A DNA stretch of 64,000 nt from Tildeniella nuda ZEHNDER 1965/U140 (GCA_019358895.1 JAHHIG010000005.1:124001-188000); one strand, 5' to 3'; positions 40,373 through 49,683 are shown, numbered from the stretch's first letter. The notes: generated by a model not told the origin, from the letters alone. Translations and numbers: made by a program.

Positions 40373-40683
40373 TCTGGTTGTATTGATTCGTTGTTTAGCT
40401 GAGTATTCTGACTGGTCGAACTGAAAGTTGCTACACCGTTTGAGTGAATGAATGTTCCTTCAAAAGCTGTCATCTGAACCGCCATGCTTCGGTGCCCGGA
40501 ACAATCCATTTTGGGATGAATAAGACTACAGGATGCGCCTCTTCTTGATGCCGCCGACATCGATCGCAGTGCCGCTGCCGCCGCTTTAAAGGAGCATTGG
40601 TCTCAATGGCTGACGACTATTGGTTCTGCAAACACGTTAAACTATCGCAATTACGCCTTAAATAACTAAGCCGTTATGGAGTT
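40373..40683. other. Intergenic region with a possible gene fragment
   Basis: Apart from the frame at 40520-40669 described separately, no gene or hairpin was recognised. It carries the promoter for the response regulator. Confidence 0.35.
40520..40669 (+). pseudogene. Possible C-terminal gene fragment upstream of the response regulator
   Basis: The 49-codon frame follows directly after a TGA and lacks any start. It encodes LQDAPLLDAADIDRSAAAAA and LKEHWSQWLTTIGSANTLNY, with a normal stop 14 bp before the regulator ATG. The composition looks coding, perhaps the tail of a lost gene. The family is unknown. Confidence 0.3.
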
Positions 40684-41058
40684 ATGACTACAGTTCTGAT
40701 CGTAGACGATAGCCCCACTGTGCGGGAAATGGTCTCAGAGCAATTTAGAAAAAGCGGCTTTAGCGTCATTGAGGCGGTTGACGGTGAAGAGGCGATCGAG
40801 CACATCACGGTAAAGTCACCTGATGTCGTAGTCACGGATATTGTCATGCCGCGCAAAAACGGCTACGAACTCTGTCGCTGGATTAAGAATGATCCTAAAA
40901 CAAAGCATATTCCTGTGATCATGTGTACCAGCAAGAGCGAAGAGTTTGATGTCTACTGGGGCATGAAGCAAGGCGCAGATGCTTATATCACTAAACCCTA
41001 CCATCCGCCCGATTTGCTTGATGCTGTCAAGAAGCTGCTGCAACAGGCAAAAGGATGA
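40684..41058 (+). CDS. Single-domain response regulator (CheY/PilH-like)
   Basis: The 124-residue receiver domain is complete: acidic pair in LIVDDSPTVRE, phospho-Asp in DVVVTDIVMPRKNGYELCRW, Thr/Ser in IMCTSKSEEFDVYWG and Lys in ITKPY. The YELCRWIKNDPKTKHIPV segment is characteristic of PilH/PatA-type regulators of pilus motility and phototaxis in cyanobacteria. No kinase is adjacent. The output is by protein interaction. Confidence 0.93.
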   Translation: MTTVLIVDDSPTVREMVSEQFRKSGFSVIEAVDGEEAIEHITVKSPDVVVTDIVMPRKNGYELCRWIKNDPKTKHIPVIMCTSKSEEFDVYWGMKQGADAYITKPYHPPDLLDAVKKLLQQAKG

Positions 41059-41205
41059 GGGATGAGGGATGAAAGAAGGCTAAAAACGTTCTCAAAAACT
41101 GGCTTCTGACTCCTGACTCCTGATTCTTTCTAACAACCAACCAACAGCGCTTGAGTCTTAAGCTTTGTTAAGCTGGGGGCATTGCCCACTGTGCTGACTT
41201 GAGCT

Positions 41206-42843
41206 ATGAACCGCACGATCGTCTGGTTTCGTCGGGATTTACGCATTGCGGATCATGCGCCGTTGTATCGTGCTGCCTTGCGGGGTGAGGTGATTCCGGT
41301 CTTTGTGTTCGATCGCGCTCTGTTGCACCATCCCGAAACAGGTTCGGCACGGGTTTCGTTTATGCTGGAGTGCTTGCGATCGCTGGATCAGGATTTGCGC
41401 GATCGGGGTGGACGATTGCTTTTGCGATCGGGCGATCCGGTTAACGTACTGCCTCAACTCATTCGTGAAACGCAGGCAGATGGCATTTATGCCCACATTG
41501 ACTTTGAGCGGATCTACGGTCGGGTAAGAGATGCGCGTCTCAACCACGCCTTAGCGCAAGACGACCTTAAAATCCGCTGGTTTGAACCCCTTGCTACGAC
41601 CGCTGAACTGATTCCCTATCCTCAGTATCGGGACTTGTGGTACGCCGACATGAATGCGGATATAGTACCGATCCCAGCTCATGTTCGTGTGCCAGATGAC
41701 ATTACCAGCGAACCGTTGCCAACGCTAACCGATGTCGGGCATTTGCCAGACAGCAAGCTCATTCCTCCTGCTGGCACACAAGCCGCCCGCAAGATGTTGC
41801 AAGAATTTCTAGATGAAAAAACGGAACGCTATTACTGGCAGCTTTCTTATCCCAGTGCCGAAGCGACCACAGGGCTGAGTCCCCACATTAAGTTTGGTGC
41901 GATTTCAATCCGGGAATGCTACAAAACCGCGCAGCAGATCAAGTCTTCACCCGATTTGCGAGTGCAGCGTAGCCGTAAGCAACTGATTGCCCGATTGCGT
42001 TGGGGTAGTGGTTTTGCTCAGCGATTTCGCTACCTGCCACAGTTGGAACTGCGATCGCTCTACAGCATTTTTGATGACGATGGCTGGTCATTTGACGAAG
42101 ACCTGTATCGGGCATGGCAGGAAGGTGAAACGGGGTTTCCCATAGTCGATGCAGCCGCGCGATGCCTCCAGTCAACAGGCGGCTGGAAAGAACTCAACTT
42201 TCGTGTTCGCGCCCTGTACTCCAGCTTTTTGAGCAATTTGTTAGGCATGGATTGGCGCTATGGTGCCTTACATTTCATGCGGCATCTGATCGATGGCGAT
42301 TGCCCGATCGACCATTATCAATGGGCAATGCAGTCTGGTGTCACCCATTGCGTCGATAAAACCTGGACGCGCATTTATAACCCAGAGCAGGTAGCGGTCG
42401 ATCGCTGCGATCCCGATGGCATCTTCATCAAGCGCTGGCTACCAGAACTAAAGCATCTGCCGCCTAAATGTCTCGGCTCGCCGCTGCCGATGAAAGGCTA
42501 TCCTGCCCCAATTCTCAATTACAAGCAAGCCCGCAAGCAGCGAGTCCAACAACTAGAACAACAGCGCCAGCGGTTTTTGGGGTTGGACAACGTTGTGCCG
42601 CACCTGTCGCGGATGCCAACAAGTTTGATGCCCTTTGGAGCAACGCGCTTTGATACCGAAGTGAGTTGGGCAGCCGCACCAGAACCTGACCTTTATCCGC
42701 CAGCCTTAGATCTAGAGGCGATCGACCTGGAACAGGCAAAAGCCTTGCGCACCTGGTTTGTTGCCCACGTCGATATCAAACCGCGTAAAGCACGTCGCAA
42801 GCCAACACCGGAACCTGACGACATTCAGCTCAGCCTGCTTTAG
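41206..42843 (+). CDS. Photolyase/cryptochrome-family flavoprotein, divergent
   Basis: The 545-residue product has the N-terminal antenna (photolyase) domain (TIVWFRRDLRIADHAPLYRA) and the C-terminal FAD-binding helical domain (GLSPHIKFGAIS; GETGFPIVDAAARCLQ; DWRYGALHFMRHLIDGD). Parts of the flavin and DNA pocket are changed. Where canonical enzymes have NNGGWQWxxSTGTDA, this reads CPIDHYQWAMQSGVTHCVDKTW then TRIYNP. The WMHNR motif reads GGWKELNFRVR. It could be a repair enzyme of an unusual subfamily or a light sensor. A basic C-terminal tail (KPRKARRK) follows. Confidence 0.88.
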   Translation: MNRTIVWFRRDLRIADHAPLYRAALRGEVIPVFVFDRALLHHPETGSARVSFMLECLRSLDQDLRDRGGRLLLRSGDPVNVLPQLIRETQADGIYAHIDFERIYGRVRDARLNHALAQDDLKIRWFEPLATTAELIPYPQYRDLWYADMNADIVPIPAHVRVPDDITSEPLPTLTDVGHLPDSKLIPPAGTQAARKMLQEFLDEKTERYYWQLSYPSAEATTGLSPHIKFGAISIRECYKTAQQIKSSPDLRVQRSRKQLIARLRWGSGFAQRFRYLPQLELRSLYSIFDDDGWSFDEDLYRAWQEGETGFPIVDAAARCLQSTGGWKELNFRVRALYSSFLSNLLGMDWRYGALHFMRHLIDGDCPIDHYQWAMQSGVTHCVDKTWTRIYNPEQVAVDRCDPDGIFIKRWLPELKHLPPKCLGSPLPMKGYPAPILNYKQARKQRVQQLEQQRQRFLGLDNVVPHLSRMPTSLMPFGATRFDTEVSWAAAPEPDLYPPALDLEAIDLEQAKALRTWFVAHVDIKPRKARRKPTPEPDDIQLSLL

Positions 42844-42988
42844 GTTTGAACGCGTGGGTGTCGATATATGTATTCCAGATAATTTCTGCGTAACAAAAAG
42901 CCATCTTGCAACAGCTCTGGGACGAGCCTCATAAGCCAAAATGGGGGATGGTAAATCTAGCTGCGGCGATCGCGTGGAGGTCAGGATC

Positions 42989-43717
42989 ATGGGAGACAAT
43001 ACCAACCTGTTCTGGTTTGGTTTTTTGATCGAGTTCGTCTTCATTCTGGCGATCGTCAAGCTGGTAGACTTAGGCTCCAAAAGCAACGACAAGCTTGAGG
43101 CTGAACGCAGTCGCTTGCGGCGAGATTATGAGCGTCTCCAGCAAGAATTCCAACAAAAAGCAGAGCTAACGCAAGAGAGCCTCCGTCTGCAAGAACTACA
43201 GCGACGCAGCGAACAACTCGCTCAAGCGCATCCTCCCGTTCAACAGGCATCGCAGCAATCAGAAGCGTTAGCAAGTGAACACGTACAGCGTCAACAGGCA
43301 CTAAAGCAAGAGAACGATCGACTCACGCAAGAATGCTCACAACTGCGGCAGGCATTACAGCACCAAGAGGCATCACTAACGACAACAGTGCGCCACTCGC
43401 TCTTCAAACAGCTACAAACGCTGTTCACACATTATCCAAGCATTAACAAAATCATTGAGGTAAAGCCAGATTTACCAGCCAAAAATATCACACCAATGTT
43501 TGTACCGCTAGAAAATCTGATGCAGAGCTGGGGCTACAGCCAAATTGGCACAGCATGGGAACAGGTCGCATACGATCCCAAACTCCATCAGCCCGATGCA
43601 CCTGATATTGCTGTAGGTGAACTGGTTTATGTCCGCTTTGTCGGCTACCGCGATGGTGAGACGATTCTCTGCCCCGCTAAAGTCAGCCGCACGTTGACCA
43701 AGGCGATCGGTGCGTAG
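42989..43717 (+). CDS. GrpE-like protein with N-terminal membrane anchor and coiled coil
   Basis: The start is placed at the ATG at 42989, preceded by GGAGGT. The product has about 242 residues: one membrane helix (residues about 5-25), a long Gln/Glu/Leu coiled coil (about 30-145), then a compact C-terminal domain. That domain resembles the GrpE beta part (TAWEQVAYDPKLHQPDAP, VGELVYVRFVGYRDGETILC, PAKVSRTL). GrpE is the DnaK nucleotide-exchange factor. A membrane-anchored variant may serve chaperones at the membrane, but this is inference. The canonical grpE is expected elsewhere. Confidence 0.7.
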   Translation: MGDNTNLFWFGFLIEFVFILAIVKLVDLGSKSNDKLEAERSRLRRDYERLQQEFQQKAELTQESLRLQELQRRSEQLAQAHPPVQQASQQSEALASEHVQRQQALKQENDRLTQECSQLRQALQHQEASLTTTVRHSLFKQLQTLFTHYPSINKIIEVKPDLPAKNITPMFVPLENLMQSWGYSQIGTAWEQVAYDPKLHQPDAPDIAVGELVYVRFVGYRDGETILCPAKVSRTLTKAIGA

Positions 43718-43734
43718 TTTTCTGGCGAGCGTTG

Positions 43735-43800
43735 GGTGGTCAGTGGTTAGCTATCAGCTATCAGCGGTTAGCGGTCAGCGTGAGCGCTACTATAGATTCC
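43735..43800. repeat. Short tandem repeats between convergent genes
   Basis: GGTTAGC, TATCAGC and GGTCAGC heptamers occur in a row, in the gap where a terminator would be expected. Confidence 0.75.
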
Positions 43801-43845
43801 TGCTCCCTCGTGCCCAATGGCAACGCTTAACGGTTGGTATTGTCT

Positions 43846-44565
43846 TCAAACAGCTAGAAGCTGCTTAAGGTCTTGGGGTGCGAGATGCGGATGCACCACG
43901 GTACCGTCCTTAAACCAGATCACGCGATTAGTACGACGGGCAACATCGGCTTCGTGCGTCACCATCACAACGGTCATTCCACTCGCGTTTAGCTCAGTAA
44001 AGATATTGAGAATCTCGACAGTGGTGTGAGAATCTAGCGCACCTGTTGGCTCGTCTGCCAGCAGCATCACAGGACGATTAACGATCGCCCGTGCAATGGC
44101 AACCCGCTGCTGTTGCCCACCCGACAGTTCAAACGGTCTGTTTTTCATCCGATTTGCCAACCCCACGCGGGTCAGCGCATCAGCCGCCCGATCGTGCCGT
44201 TCCCGATCGGGGACATTTGCATACACCATCGGCAGCATCACGTTTTCGATCGCCGATAGCTGCGGCAATAGATGAAACTGCTGAAACACAAACCCTAGCT
44301 TGCGGTTGCGCACATGGGCAAGCGTTGTATCGTCCAACTGGGCAACATCTTCGCCATCCAGGTAGTAGCGCCCTCGTGTGGGGCGATCGAGACAACCAAT
44401 CACGTTCATCATCGTCGATTTGCCCGAACCAGACGCACCCATAATGGCGCAATACTCGCCCTGTTCAACCACAAGGTTTACGCCTGCAAGCGCCTGTACT
44501 TCTGTTTCACCAGAACCGTAGATTTTATAAATGTCTTCGAGACGAATGATGGTGGAGGTAGGCAT
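43846..44565 (-). CDS. ABC exporter ATP-binding subunit (MacB/LolD-like)
   Basis: The 239-residue ATPase has Walker [11 protein letters not shown]-loop, signature [14 protein letters not shown], Walker [14 protein letters not shown] and the switch His in VTHEAD. The MacB/LolD class matches [20 protein letters not shown]. It pairs with the FtsX-type permease and membrane-fusion protein upstream on the same strand, forming a tripartite exporter. The substrate is unknown. Confidence 0.94.
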   Translation of the reverse strand: MPTSTIIRLEDIYKIYGSGETEVQALAGVNLVVEQGEYCAIMGASGSGKSTMMNVIGCLDRPTRGRYYLDGEDVAQLDDTTLAHVRNRKLGFVFQQFHLLPQLSAIENVMLPMVYANVPDRERHDRAADALTRVGLANRMKNRPFELSGGQQQRVAIARAIVNRPVMLLADEPTGALDSHTTVEILNIFTELNASGMTVVMVTHEADVARRTNRVIWFKDGTVVHPHLAPQDLKQLLAV

Positions 44566-44574
44566 AGGAAAGGA

Positions 44575-44698
44575 AAGGATAAAGGATGAGGGATAAAGGA
44601 TAAAAGTTTTGAGTCTGTCTGCTTCTGGCTCCTGACTTCTGGCTCCCGACTCTTGGCTCCGCTTTTTAGCCTTCAGCCTTTAGCCTTCCTCTACGTGC
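44575..44698. repeat. Short repeats between permease and ATPase genes
   Basis: GGATAAAGGATGAGGG, CTGGCTCCTGACTTC and AGCCTTCAGCCTTTAGCC tandem units fill the gap and may form the spacer of a polycistronic RNA. Confidence 0.7.
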
Positions 44699-45908
44699 TT
44701 CTCAGCGCCACGATCGGATCAAGTTTCGCGGCTTGTCGGGCGGGAACAACGCCGAAGAATAAGCCGATGCCACCGGAGACACCGACGGCAAGGGCGATCG
44801 CAATCGGTGAAACGCTTGCCTTCAGTGGAGTGACGGCACCGACAGCAAGAATGCCACCAACGCCGATCGTGGTGCCTAGCAATCCTCCAGCCGCAGAGAG
44901 AATGACGGCTTCAATCATGAACTGAATCAGAATATCTTGCTGGGAGGCACCGATCGCCTTGCGTAAGCCAATTTCCTGAGTCCGTTCGGTGACAGAAACC
45001 AGCATGATGTTCATAATGCCGATGCCGCCGACGAGGAGAGAAATGCCTGCGATCGCGGCTAACATTGCTGTCAAGCCGCCCGTAATCGTGTCAACAATGG
45101 CTAACACGTCTTTTTGGGTTTGTACTTGAAAGTCGTCATCGTCCACAATTTTGTGACGTAACCGTAACAAGTTAGTGATTTGAAATTCAGCCGCACGAAT
45201 ATTGCTTTCGTTTTTCGCCGAGATCGAAATCACAGACACATCCAAGCCATAGGGAGACGTGCGTCCAGTCAGGCGAGCAGCATGAGTCGTAATCGGGACG
45301 TAAGCAGTATTATCCTGGTTGCTGCCCAAGAATGACCCTTTTGCCTGTAAAACACCAATCACCTGAAAGCTCACGCCTTTGATGCGGATTTGCTGACCGA
45401 TCGGATCGCTATTGCCAAAGAAACGATTGGCTAAGTCTGCGCCCACAGCAACAACCTGGTTGTCACGTTTAAGATCCTGGTCGCTAAGAAAGCGCCCTTT
45501 TGCCATATCAAAACTGCGTACAGTCAGGAATTCGGGTGTGGTGCCAACTACCGACGTATTGGTGTTGAGATTTTTGTAGACGATCGTCAACTGGCTCTGC
45601 CGTTGCGGCGCGACTTCTTTAATGGAAGGTACTTGCACCGCGATCGCCTCAGCATCGTCGAGAACCAGCGTTCTGGGTATATCAGCCGTGCGTCCACGTC
45701 CCTCAGCGTTACCGGGCGAGACAAAGAGGACGTTTGGACCCAGCGACTCAAACTGTTCGGAAGCCAACTTTTGGGCACCCTGTCCGATACCCACCATCGC
45801 AATCACCGACGCATTGCCGATCACAATGCCCAGCATCGTCAGCGCACTGCGTAACTTGTTTGCAGTCAACGTTTTGACCGCCATTTTGCCACTTTCGAGT
45901 AAGTCCAT
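44691..45908 (-). CDS. MacB-type ABC exporter permease (FtsX domain)
   Basis: The product has about 405 residues from the ATG at 45908 (MDLLESGKMAVKTL). The in-frame extension to 46022 is encoded by repeats and is excluded. One N-terminal helix, a large periplasmic MacB-PCD domain, and three C-terminal helices with TERTQEIGLRKAIGASQQDI are typical of MacB/LolC permeases, which act as mechanotransmitters and do not form channels. It sits between the membrane fusion and ATPase genes. Confidence 0.94.
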   Translation of the reverse strand: MDLLESGKMAVKTLTANKLRSALTMLGIVIGNASVIAMVGIGQGAQKLASEQFESLGPNVLFVSPGNAEGRGRTADIPRTLVLDDAEAIAVQVPSIKEVAPQRQSQLTIVYKNLNTNTSVVGTTPEFLTVRSFDMAKGRFLSDQDLKRDNQVVAVGADLANRFFGNSDPIGQQIRIKGVSFQVIGVLQAKGSFLGSNQDNTAYVPITTHAARLTGRTSPYGLDVSVISISAKNESNIRAAEFQITNLLRLRHKIVDDDDFQVQTQKDVLAIVDTITGGLTAMLAAIAGISLLVGGIGIMNIMLVSVTERTQEIGLRKAIGASQQDILIQFMIEAVILSAAGGLLGTTIGVGGILAVGAVTPLKASVSPIAIALAVGVSGGIGLFFGVVPARQAAKLDPIVALRST

Positions 45909-46039
45909 TGGGTGAGGGGGAGAGGGGGAAGGAGTGAGCAGGGGAAGCAAGGGAAGCAGAGGAAGAGGGGGAAGGCGTTTTGAGTTTTGAATTAGCCTTG
46001 ACTTCTGACTTCCAAAAACCATTAACTAACAACCAAAAA
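45909..46039. repeat. Short repeats between fusion-protein and permease genes
   Basis: GGGGAAGCA, GGAAGCAGAGG, TTTTGAGTTTTGA and TAACTAACAACC type units lie in the gap. Confidence 0.72.
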
Positions 46040-47392
46040 CTATTTCTGGTTCACTCCCTTTGTAATGTTTTCCAACTTCTGACCTTCGGGCAGTTCGACG
46101 AAGACCTGATTGCCTGCCTGAATGCCGCTCAGGATTTGGGTTTCGTTGCCGATCGTGGAACCGACTGTAACCAGTTGAAATTTTGGCTTGTTCTGAGCAT
46201 CGGGCACGAGTACGCCTGTTTGCCCTTTGTCGGTGACGATCGCCACTGTGGGTACAATCAGCGCCTGCTTCAATTGCTTGCCTAAGAAGGTTAGATCAAT
46301 GTCCTTCATGCCCGATCGCAGCAGGTCTTTGCCCGTCTCAAGCTCTACCCATACAGCAAAGGTGACAACGCCTTTCTGTGTGGCATCTTCTTCTTCAGCT
46401 TTTGGAGAAATCCGTTTGACAACGCCTTTAAACGTCTGCTCTGGGTAAGCACCAGCGCGAATTTCAACCGTTTGCCCCAGCCGAATTTGAGCAATATCCA
46501 CTTCTGGCACTTTGGCTTTCACTTCTAGATCGCTGGCGAGATTAGCGACATACGTTGCCGAAGACGTGCTGGAGGCAAAGCTGGTCGGTGCGACAAAGGC
46601 TCCTACTTCTGCGCCAGTCTGTGTAATCACACCGTCAAACGGGGCGCGAATGACTGCATCTTCTAGCTGCACATCGATCTTATCGAGGCTGGCTTGTGCG
46701 CCAGCGACTTGCGCGGCTGCCTGTTCCACTTCCTGAATGCGAGAACCATTTTTTTGCTGGTTGAGCTGCTGTGCGAGGTTATTGTAACCAGCTTTAGCCT
46801 GCTCAAGGTTGGCTCTGGCACTCTGTTCTTCATTCAGCACTTCATCGAGCGTATCCCGGCTGATGGCACCTTCTGCGGAGAGTGTACGGTTTCGCTGCGA
46901 TCGCTGCAATGCCAGATTCAACCGGGTTTGCGCGGAAGCGATTTGTGCCTGTGCCTGATTCGCACTTGCCTGCGCCTGCGCGATCGCTTCAGGACGGTTG
47001 CCCGCACGCAGCAAGGATAGATTTGCCTGTGCTTTCGCCATTTCTGCCTGTGCCTGGGCGCGATCGGCTTGCAGTTCCCTGGTTTCCATCCGCGCAACAA
47101 TTTGCCCTTGCTTGACGCGATCGCCCCGTTGCACCATGAGCGCTTCGAGTCGCCCCGCCGTCTTCGGGTTCAGGTTCAGTTCTTTCACTGCCTGCACTTC
47201 ACCGCTGGCAATAATCCGCGTCGTGGTGTCTTTTACCTGCACAGGTACCGTCAGTTGACTGATGGATTGTTTCGGCGTAGCTGTACGAAGCAGCGGTATG
47301 GTAACTGCTGTTATGCCAACCAAACCAGCTGTGACCAACCCAATCATCCAGGGCTTTGTCTTGGTTACTTTGCCAACAAATGGGAGTTGCAT
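46040..47392 (-). CDS. Membrane fusion protein (MacA/HlyD/RND adaptor type)
   Basis: The 450-residue product has an N-terminal membrane anchor (MIGLVTAGLVGITAVTIPL), a lipoyl half-motif (GRLEALMVQRGDRVKQGQIVAR), a long alpha-helical hairpin of Gln/Ala coiled coil (about 110-225), the second lipoyl half (VIRAPFDGVITQTGAEVGAFV), and beta-barrel and membrane-proximal domains. It bridges the inner-membrane ABC exporter and an outer-membrane channel, probably a TolC-type protein encoded elsewhere. It is first in the exporter set, 84 bp after the regulator. Confidence 0.94.
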   Translation of the reverse strand: MQLPFVGKVTKTKPWMIGLVTAGLVGITAVTIPLLRTATPKQSISQLTVPVQVKDTTTRIIASGEVQAVKELNLNPKTAGRLEALMVQRGDRVKQGQIVARMETRELQADRAQAQAEMAKAQANLSLLRAGNRPEAIAQAQASANQAQAQIASAQTRLNLALQRSQRNRTLSAEGAISRDTLDEVLNEEQSARANLEQAKAGYNNLAQQLNQQKNGSRIQEVEQAAAQVAGAQASLDKIDVQLEDAVIRAPFDGVITQTGAEVGAFVAPTSFASSTSSATYVANLASDLEVKAKVPEVDIAQIRLGQTVEIRAGAYPEQTFKGVVKRISPKAEEEDATQKGVVTFAVWVELETGKDLLRSGMKDIDLTFLGKQLKQALIVPTVAIVTDKGQTGVLVPDAQNKPKFQLVTVGSTIGNETQILSGIQAGNQVFVELPEGQKLENITKGVNQK

Positions 47393-47476
47393 GGGAGGAG
47401 AAAATAGTTAAAAGTGGTGCATGAAGGTTGAAACGTAGCCGATCGAGCTTGAGGACTGAGAGCAGCGCATGAGTGT

Positions 47477-47995
47477 CTAGATGATTAACTGAGTCGCCGC
47501 TGGCTCATTGACTGCTGTTGCTTGCAACCCTTGAGAGTGCTGCTCCCAGCGTGACATCATTAACGGCAGTTCCTGTTCCAGGAAAGCATGAACACCATGC
47601 ATCTCTTCTAACCGTTGACGCAGATGTGGAGTCTCGCTGTCAATCAGCTTCAAGCCCTGTTCAGCAATTTCACGAAATGTCTTAATCTGCGTAATGCGTT
47701 GCTTGGTTAGCTCTGCCCAAGCATTGGGTTTAATGCGAAAGTAATCTCGTCGCTGACCAGGAAGGCTGGTGCGTTCAATCAATCCTAGCTGCGCTAACAG
47801 GCGTGTCATCGTGCTAATCGATCCTTTACTTGCTTGCAGTACGGCTGCCAGTTCACTGGGTGATTGGTGCGGCGGGTTAGAAATCAGCAGCCAGCCTAAG
47901 ATCCGCCCTGCCATGCGTGGCAACCCAACCATCTCAAACGAGAGTCCGACTGTTTCAACAAATTGCTGGTGTTCGAGCTGCGGAACCTGCTTCAT
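47477..47995 (-). CDS. GbsR/MarR-type transcriptional regulator
   Basis: The 172-residue winged-helix protein has MARILGWLLISNPPHQSPSEL then AAVLQASKGSISTMTRLLAQ, which matches the GbsR/MarR helix-turn-helix. The following wing region is ERTSLPGQRRDYFRI. The C-terminal half is a dimerising helical domain. It lies just upstream of, and in line with, the exporter genes, and a perfect palindrome 59 bp upstream of its start suggests autorepression and control of the exporter. The inducer is unknown. Confidence 0.88.
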   Translation of the reverse strand: MKQVPQLEHQQFVETVGLSFEMVGLPRMAGRILGWLLISNPPHQSPSELAAVLQASKGSISTMTRLLAQLGLIERTSLPGQRRDYFRIKPNAWAELTKQRITQIKTFREIAEQGLKLIDSETPHLRQRLEEMHGVHAFLEQELPLMMSRWEQHSQGLQATAVNEPAATQLII

Positions 47996-48053
47996 CAGAA
48001 TGGGTCAGTGTCTAGCGGGGATGTTACACTCACACTTCGAGAGTAACACAATT

Positions 48054-48073
48054 AGTTCAGTAATTACTGAACT
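48054..48073. promoter_or_regulatory. Perfect 20-bp palindrome, probable operator of the GbsR/MarR regulator
   Basis: AGTTCAGTAATTACTGAACT is fully symmetric, a typical MarR-class site, 59 bp before the regulator start. A second, one-mismatch inverted repeat (TGTTACACTC / GAGAGTAACA-type) lies at 48022-48048, between it and the gene. Confidence 0.75.
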
Positions 48074-48405
48074 TTAAGAAAAGCTTGAAACTTCATAAAG
48101 CATTCTGTTCGCATCGTTACATATTGCAAGGACTGAGGACACACGCTCCTCTTGCTGGTGCTTTCATCGTTGCCTGAGCGTGTTCAGCCGATCGTGTTTG
48201 GGTATGATAGGGCTATTGATCTTGCTGTCCGCCGATCGCCCATGTTAAGACTGAGTTCTGAACGTTGGAGGCTTTCGCACTGGAGGCTTTCAACATAAGC
48301 CTGCTATAAACAACAGCGTTCATTCATATTCTTTTTTTGTAAACATTGCGCAAACCTTGCGGATTAGTCCACAGCTTCGATGCATTCAGTACAATATGCT
48401 GACCG
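48074..48405. other. Intergenic region between divergent regulator and unknown gene
   Basis: It contains two TGGAGGCTTTC direct copies near 48265-48292 and should hold both promoters. No gene was seen. Confidence 0.4.
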
Positions 48406-49620
48406 ATGCCATCGTGCGCTCAGACCAAGTTAACGCCTATGAGTCCTTCGCCTGACCGCTTCTCCCCATCCTCCAAGCCCCCCTTGCCCGACGATAATTC
48501 CCCTATGACAGAACAGCCCTCTGCTGCTTCTGATGCGACTCCAACGGATGCATCCCCTGCTCAAGAAGCAGCCCTTGATCGACCTTCTGATAGCACCACT
48601 GAAGGTATCGCTTCAGTCGAAGCAGCACCCTTAGTGCCGAAGCGTCCGCTGATGCGTCCCATTAGTCGTCCTCAGCCACCCACGCCACCACCTGTTGTGC
48701 CCGAACCTGTAGAAGTGGTGTCTAAGCCGCCGAAGCCCGAAGTGGTGCCACCTCAAGCTGCAGAGAGCAATCTTCCCACGGAGACCGCTGACGCTGCTTC
48801 TGGTCAGGCGCTCATTCGGCAGCAGCCCATTCCACCACCGAGTGAGCCAAAACAATACCGCGCGATCGGGCTTGTGCGGGGTCGGTATACGCCCTCTGAA
48901 GAGCAATTTACGCGTGGTGCCATGATCACCAACGAGGGTACGGAAGTCGAAGCGGTGCTGCTTGGGCGAGTGATGAGCCTGGTACGGAACCATCTGGATC
49001 TGACGCAAGAGCATCTGTGGGTTGTGTATCCTCGCACTCGTGAGATGAGACAGGATTTGCATGTGCAAATTGTCGGTGTCTGGGAGCCAGAAAAGCTGAG
49101 CAAAAATGCTGAAGATATGATGCAGTCGGACGCTGAGGCAGATGCATCTTCAGCGGTGGACGCTCCTATTGACGCGTCACCCACTCATCCCGCTGAGGAT
49201 TCAGGCTTTGATGAAAACTACTTCTCGATTCGAGGCGAAGTAGTCTTTTACTCGGCTGAAGAGGGGCAGATTGTCGTCAAAATTCAGCAAGCTCCCCGTA
49301 AAACGGCTGACCGCGATAAAGCGTTCAAGCTTCGGTTGGACGGCACTCTGAATAGCCCCAAGGCATTGGGATACTTTTGGGATCTCCAGGTTGAGCGCCG
49401 TAGCGCCGCTCTAGTCGTCACCAGTGGTACTGCGATCGGGCTAGTACCGCCCAAGAAAAAGACAGCAAGTGCTGGCTTGAAGCGTGGCGGTGGCGATCGT
49501 CGTCCTCCCCAGCGTAAAGCCCGTCCTGTGGGTGCTAGAAGCGCTGCGCCAACGAGCACACCCCGCCGTGAACCATTGCCCAAACCCGTCAAGCGGACTG
49601 AGCAAGCAAGCGATAGTTAA
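48406..49620 (+). CDS. Conserved cyanobacterial protein of unknown function, disordered ends
   Basis: The product has 404 residues, or 393 if the ATG at 48439 is used; neither start has a clear ribosome site. The first about 140 residues are Pro/Ser/Ala-rich. The centre is folded: AIGLVRGRYTPSEEQFTRGA, LDLTQEHLWVVYPRT, VGVWEP, FSIRGEVVFYSAEEGQIVVK, LKALGYFWDLQVER-like. The final about 60 residues are Lys/Arg/Pro-rich (KKKTASAGLKRGGGDRRPPQ), suggesting nucleic-acid binding. The pattern is one I associate with cyanobacterial hypothetical proteins. No function is assigned. Confidence 0.8.
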   Translation: MPSCAQTKLTPMSPSPDRFSPSSKPPLPDDNSPMTEQPSAASDATPTDASPAQEAALDRPSDSTTEGIASVEAAPLVPKRPLMRPISRPQPPTPPPVVPEPVEVVSKPPKPEVVPPQAAESNLPTETADAASGQALIRQQPIPPPSEPKQYRAIGLVRGRYTPSEEQFTRGAMITNEGTEVEAVLLGRVMSLVRNHLDLTQEHLWVVYPRTREMRQDLHVQIVGVWEPEKLSKNAEDMMQSDAEADASSAVDAPIDASPTHPAEDSGFDENYFSIRGEVVFYSAEEGQIVVKIQQAPRKTADRDKAFKLRLDGTLNSPKALGYFWDLQVERRSAALVVTSGTAIGLVPPKKKTASAGLKRGGGDRRPPQRKARPVGARSAAPTSTPRREPLPKPVKRTEQASDS

Positions 49621-49644
49621 CGCATTCGTTGAAGTTTAGACCCA

Positions 49645-49683
49645 AGGCATGACCATCAGACAGCAGGTTGACAGGTCATGCCT
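49645..49683. terminator. Hairpin between convergent genes
   Basis: AGGCATGACC and GGTCATGCCT form a perfect 10-bp stem around a 19-base loop. There is no T run on either strand, so it may be a weak bidirectional terminator or an RNA-stabilising stem. Confidence 0.5.

Noticed and set aside
45909-46022. Longer permease reading frame rich in Leu-Pro
   Set aside because: The LPPLPLLPLLPLL part is encoded by repeat sequence before the true start at 45908.
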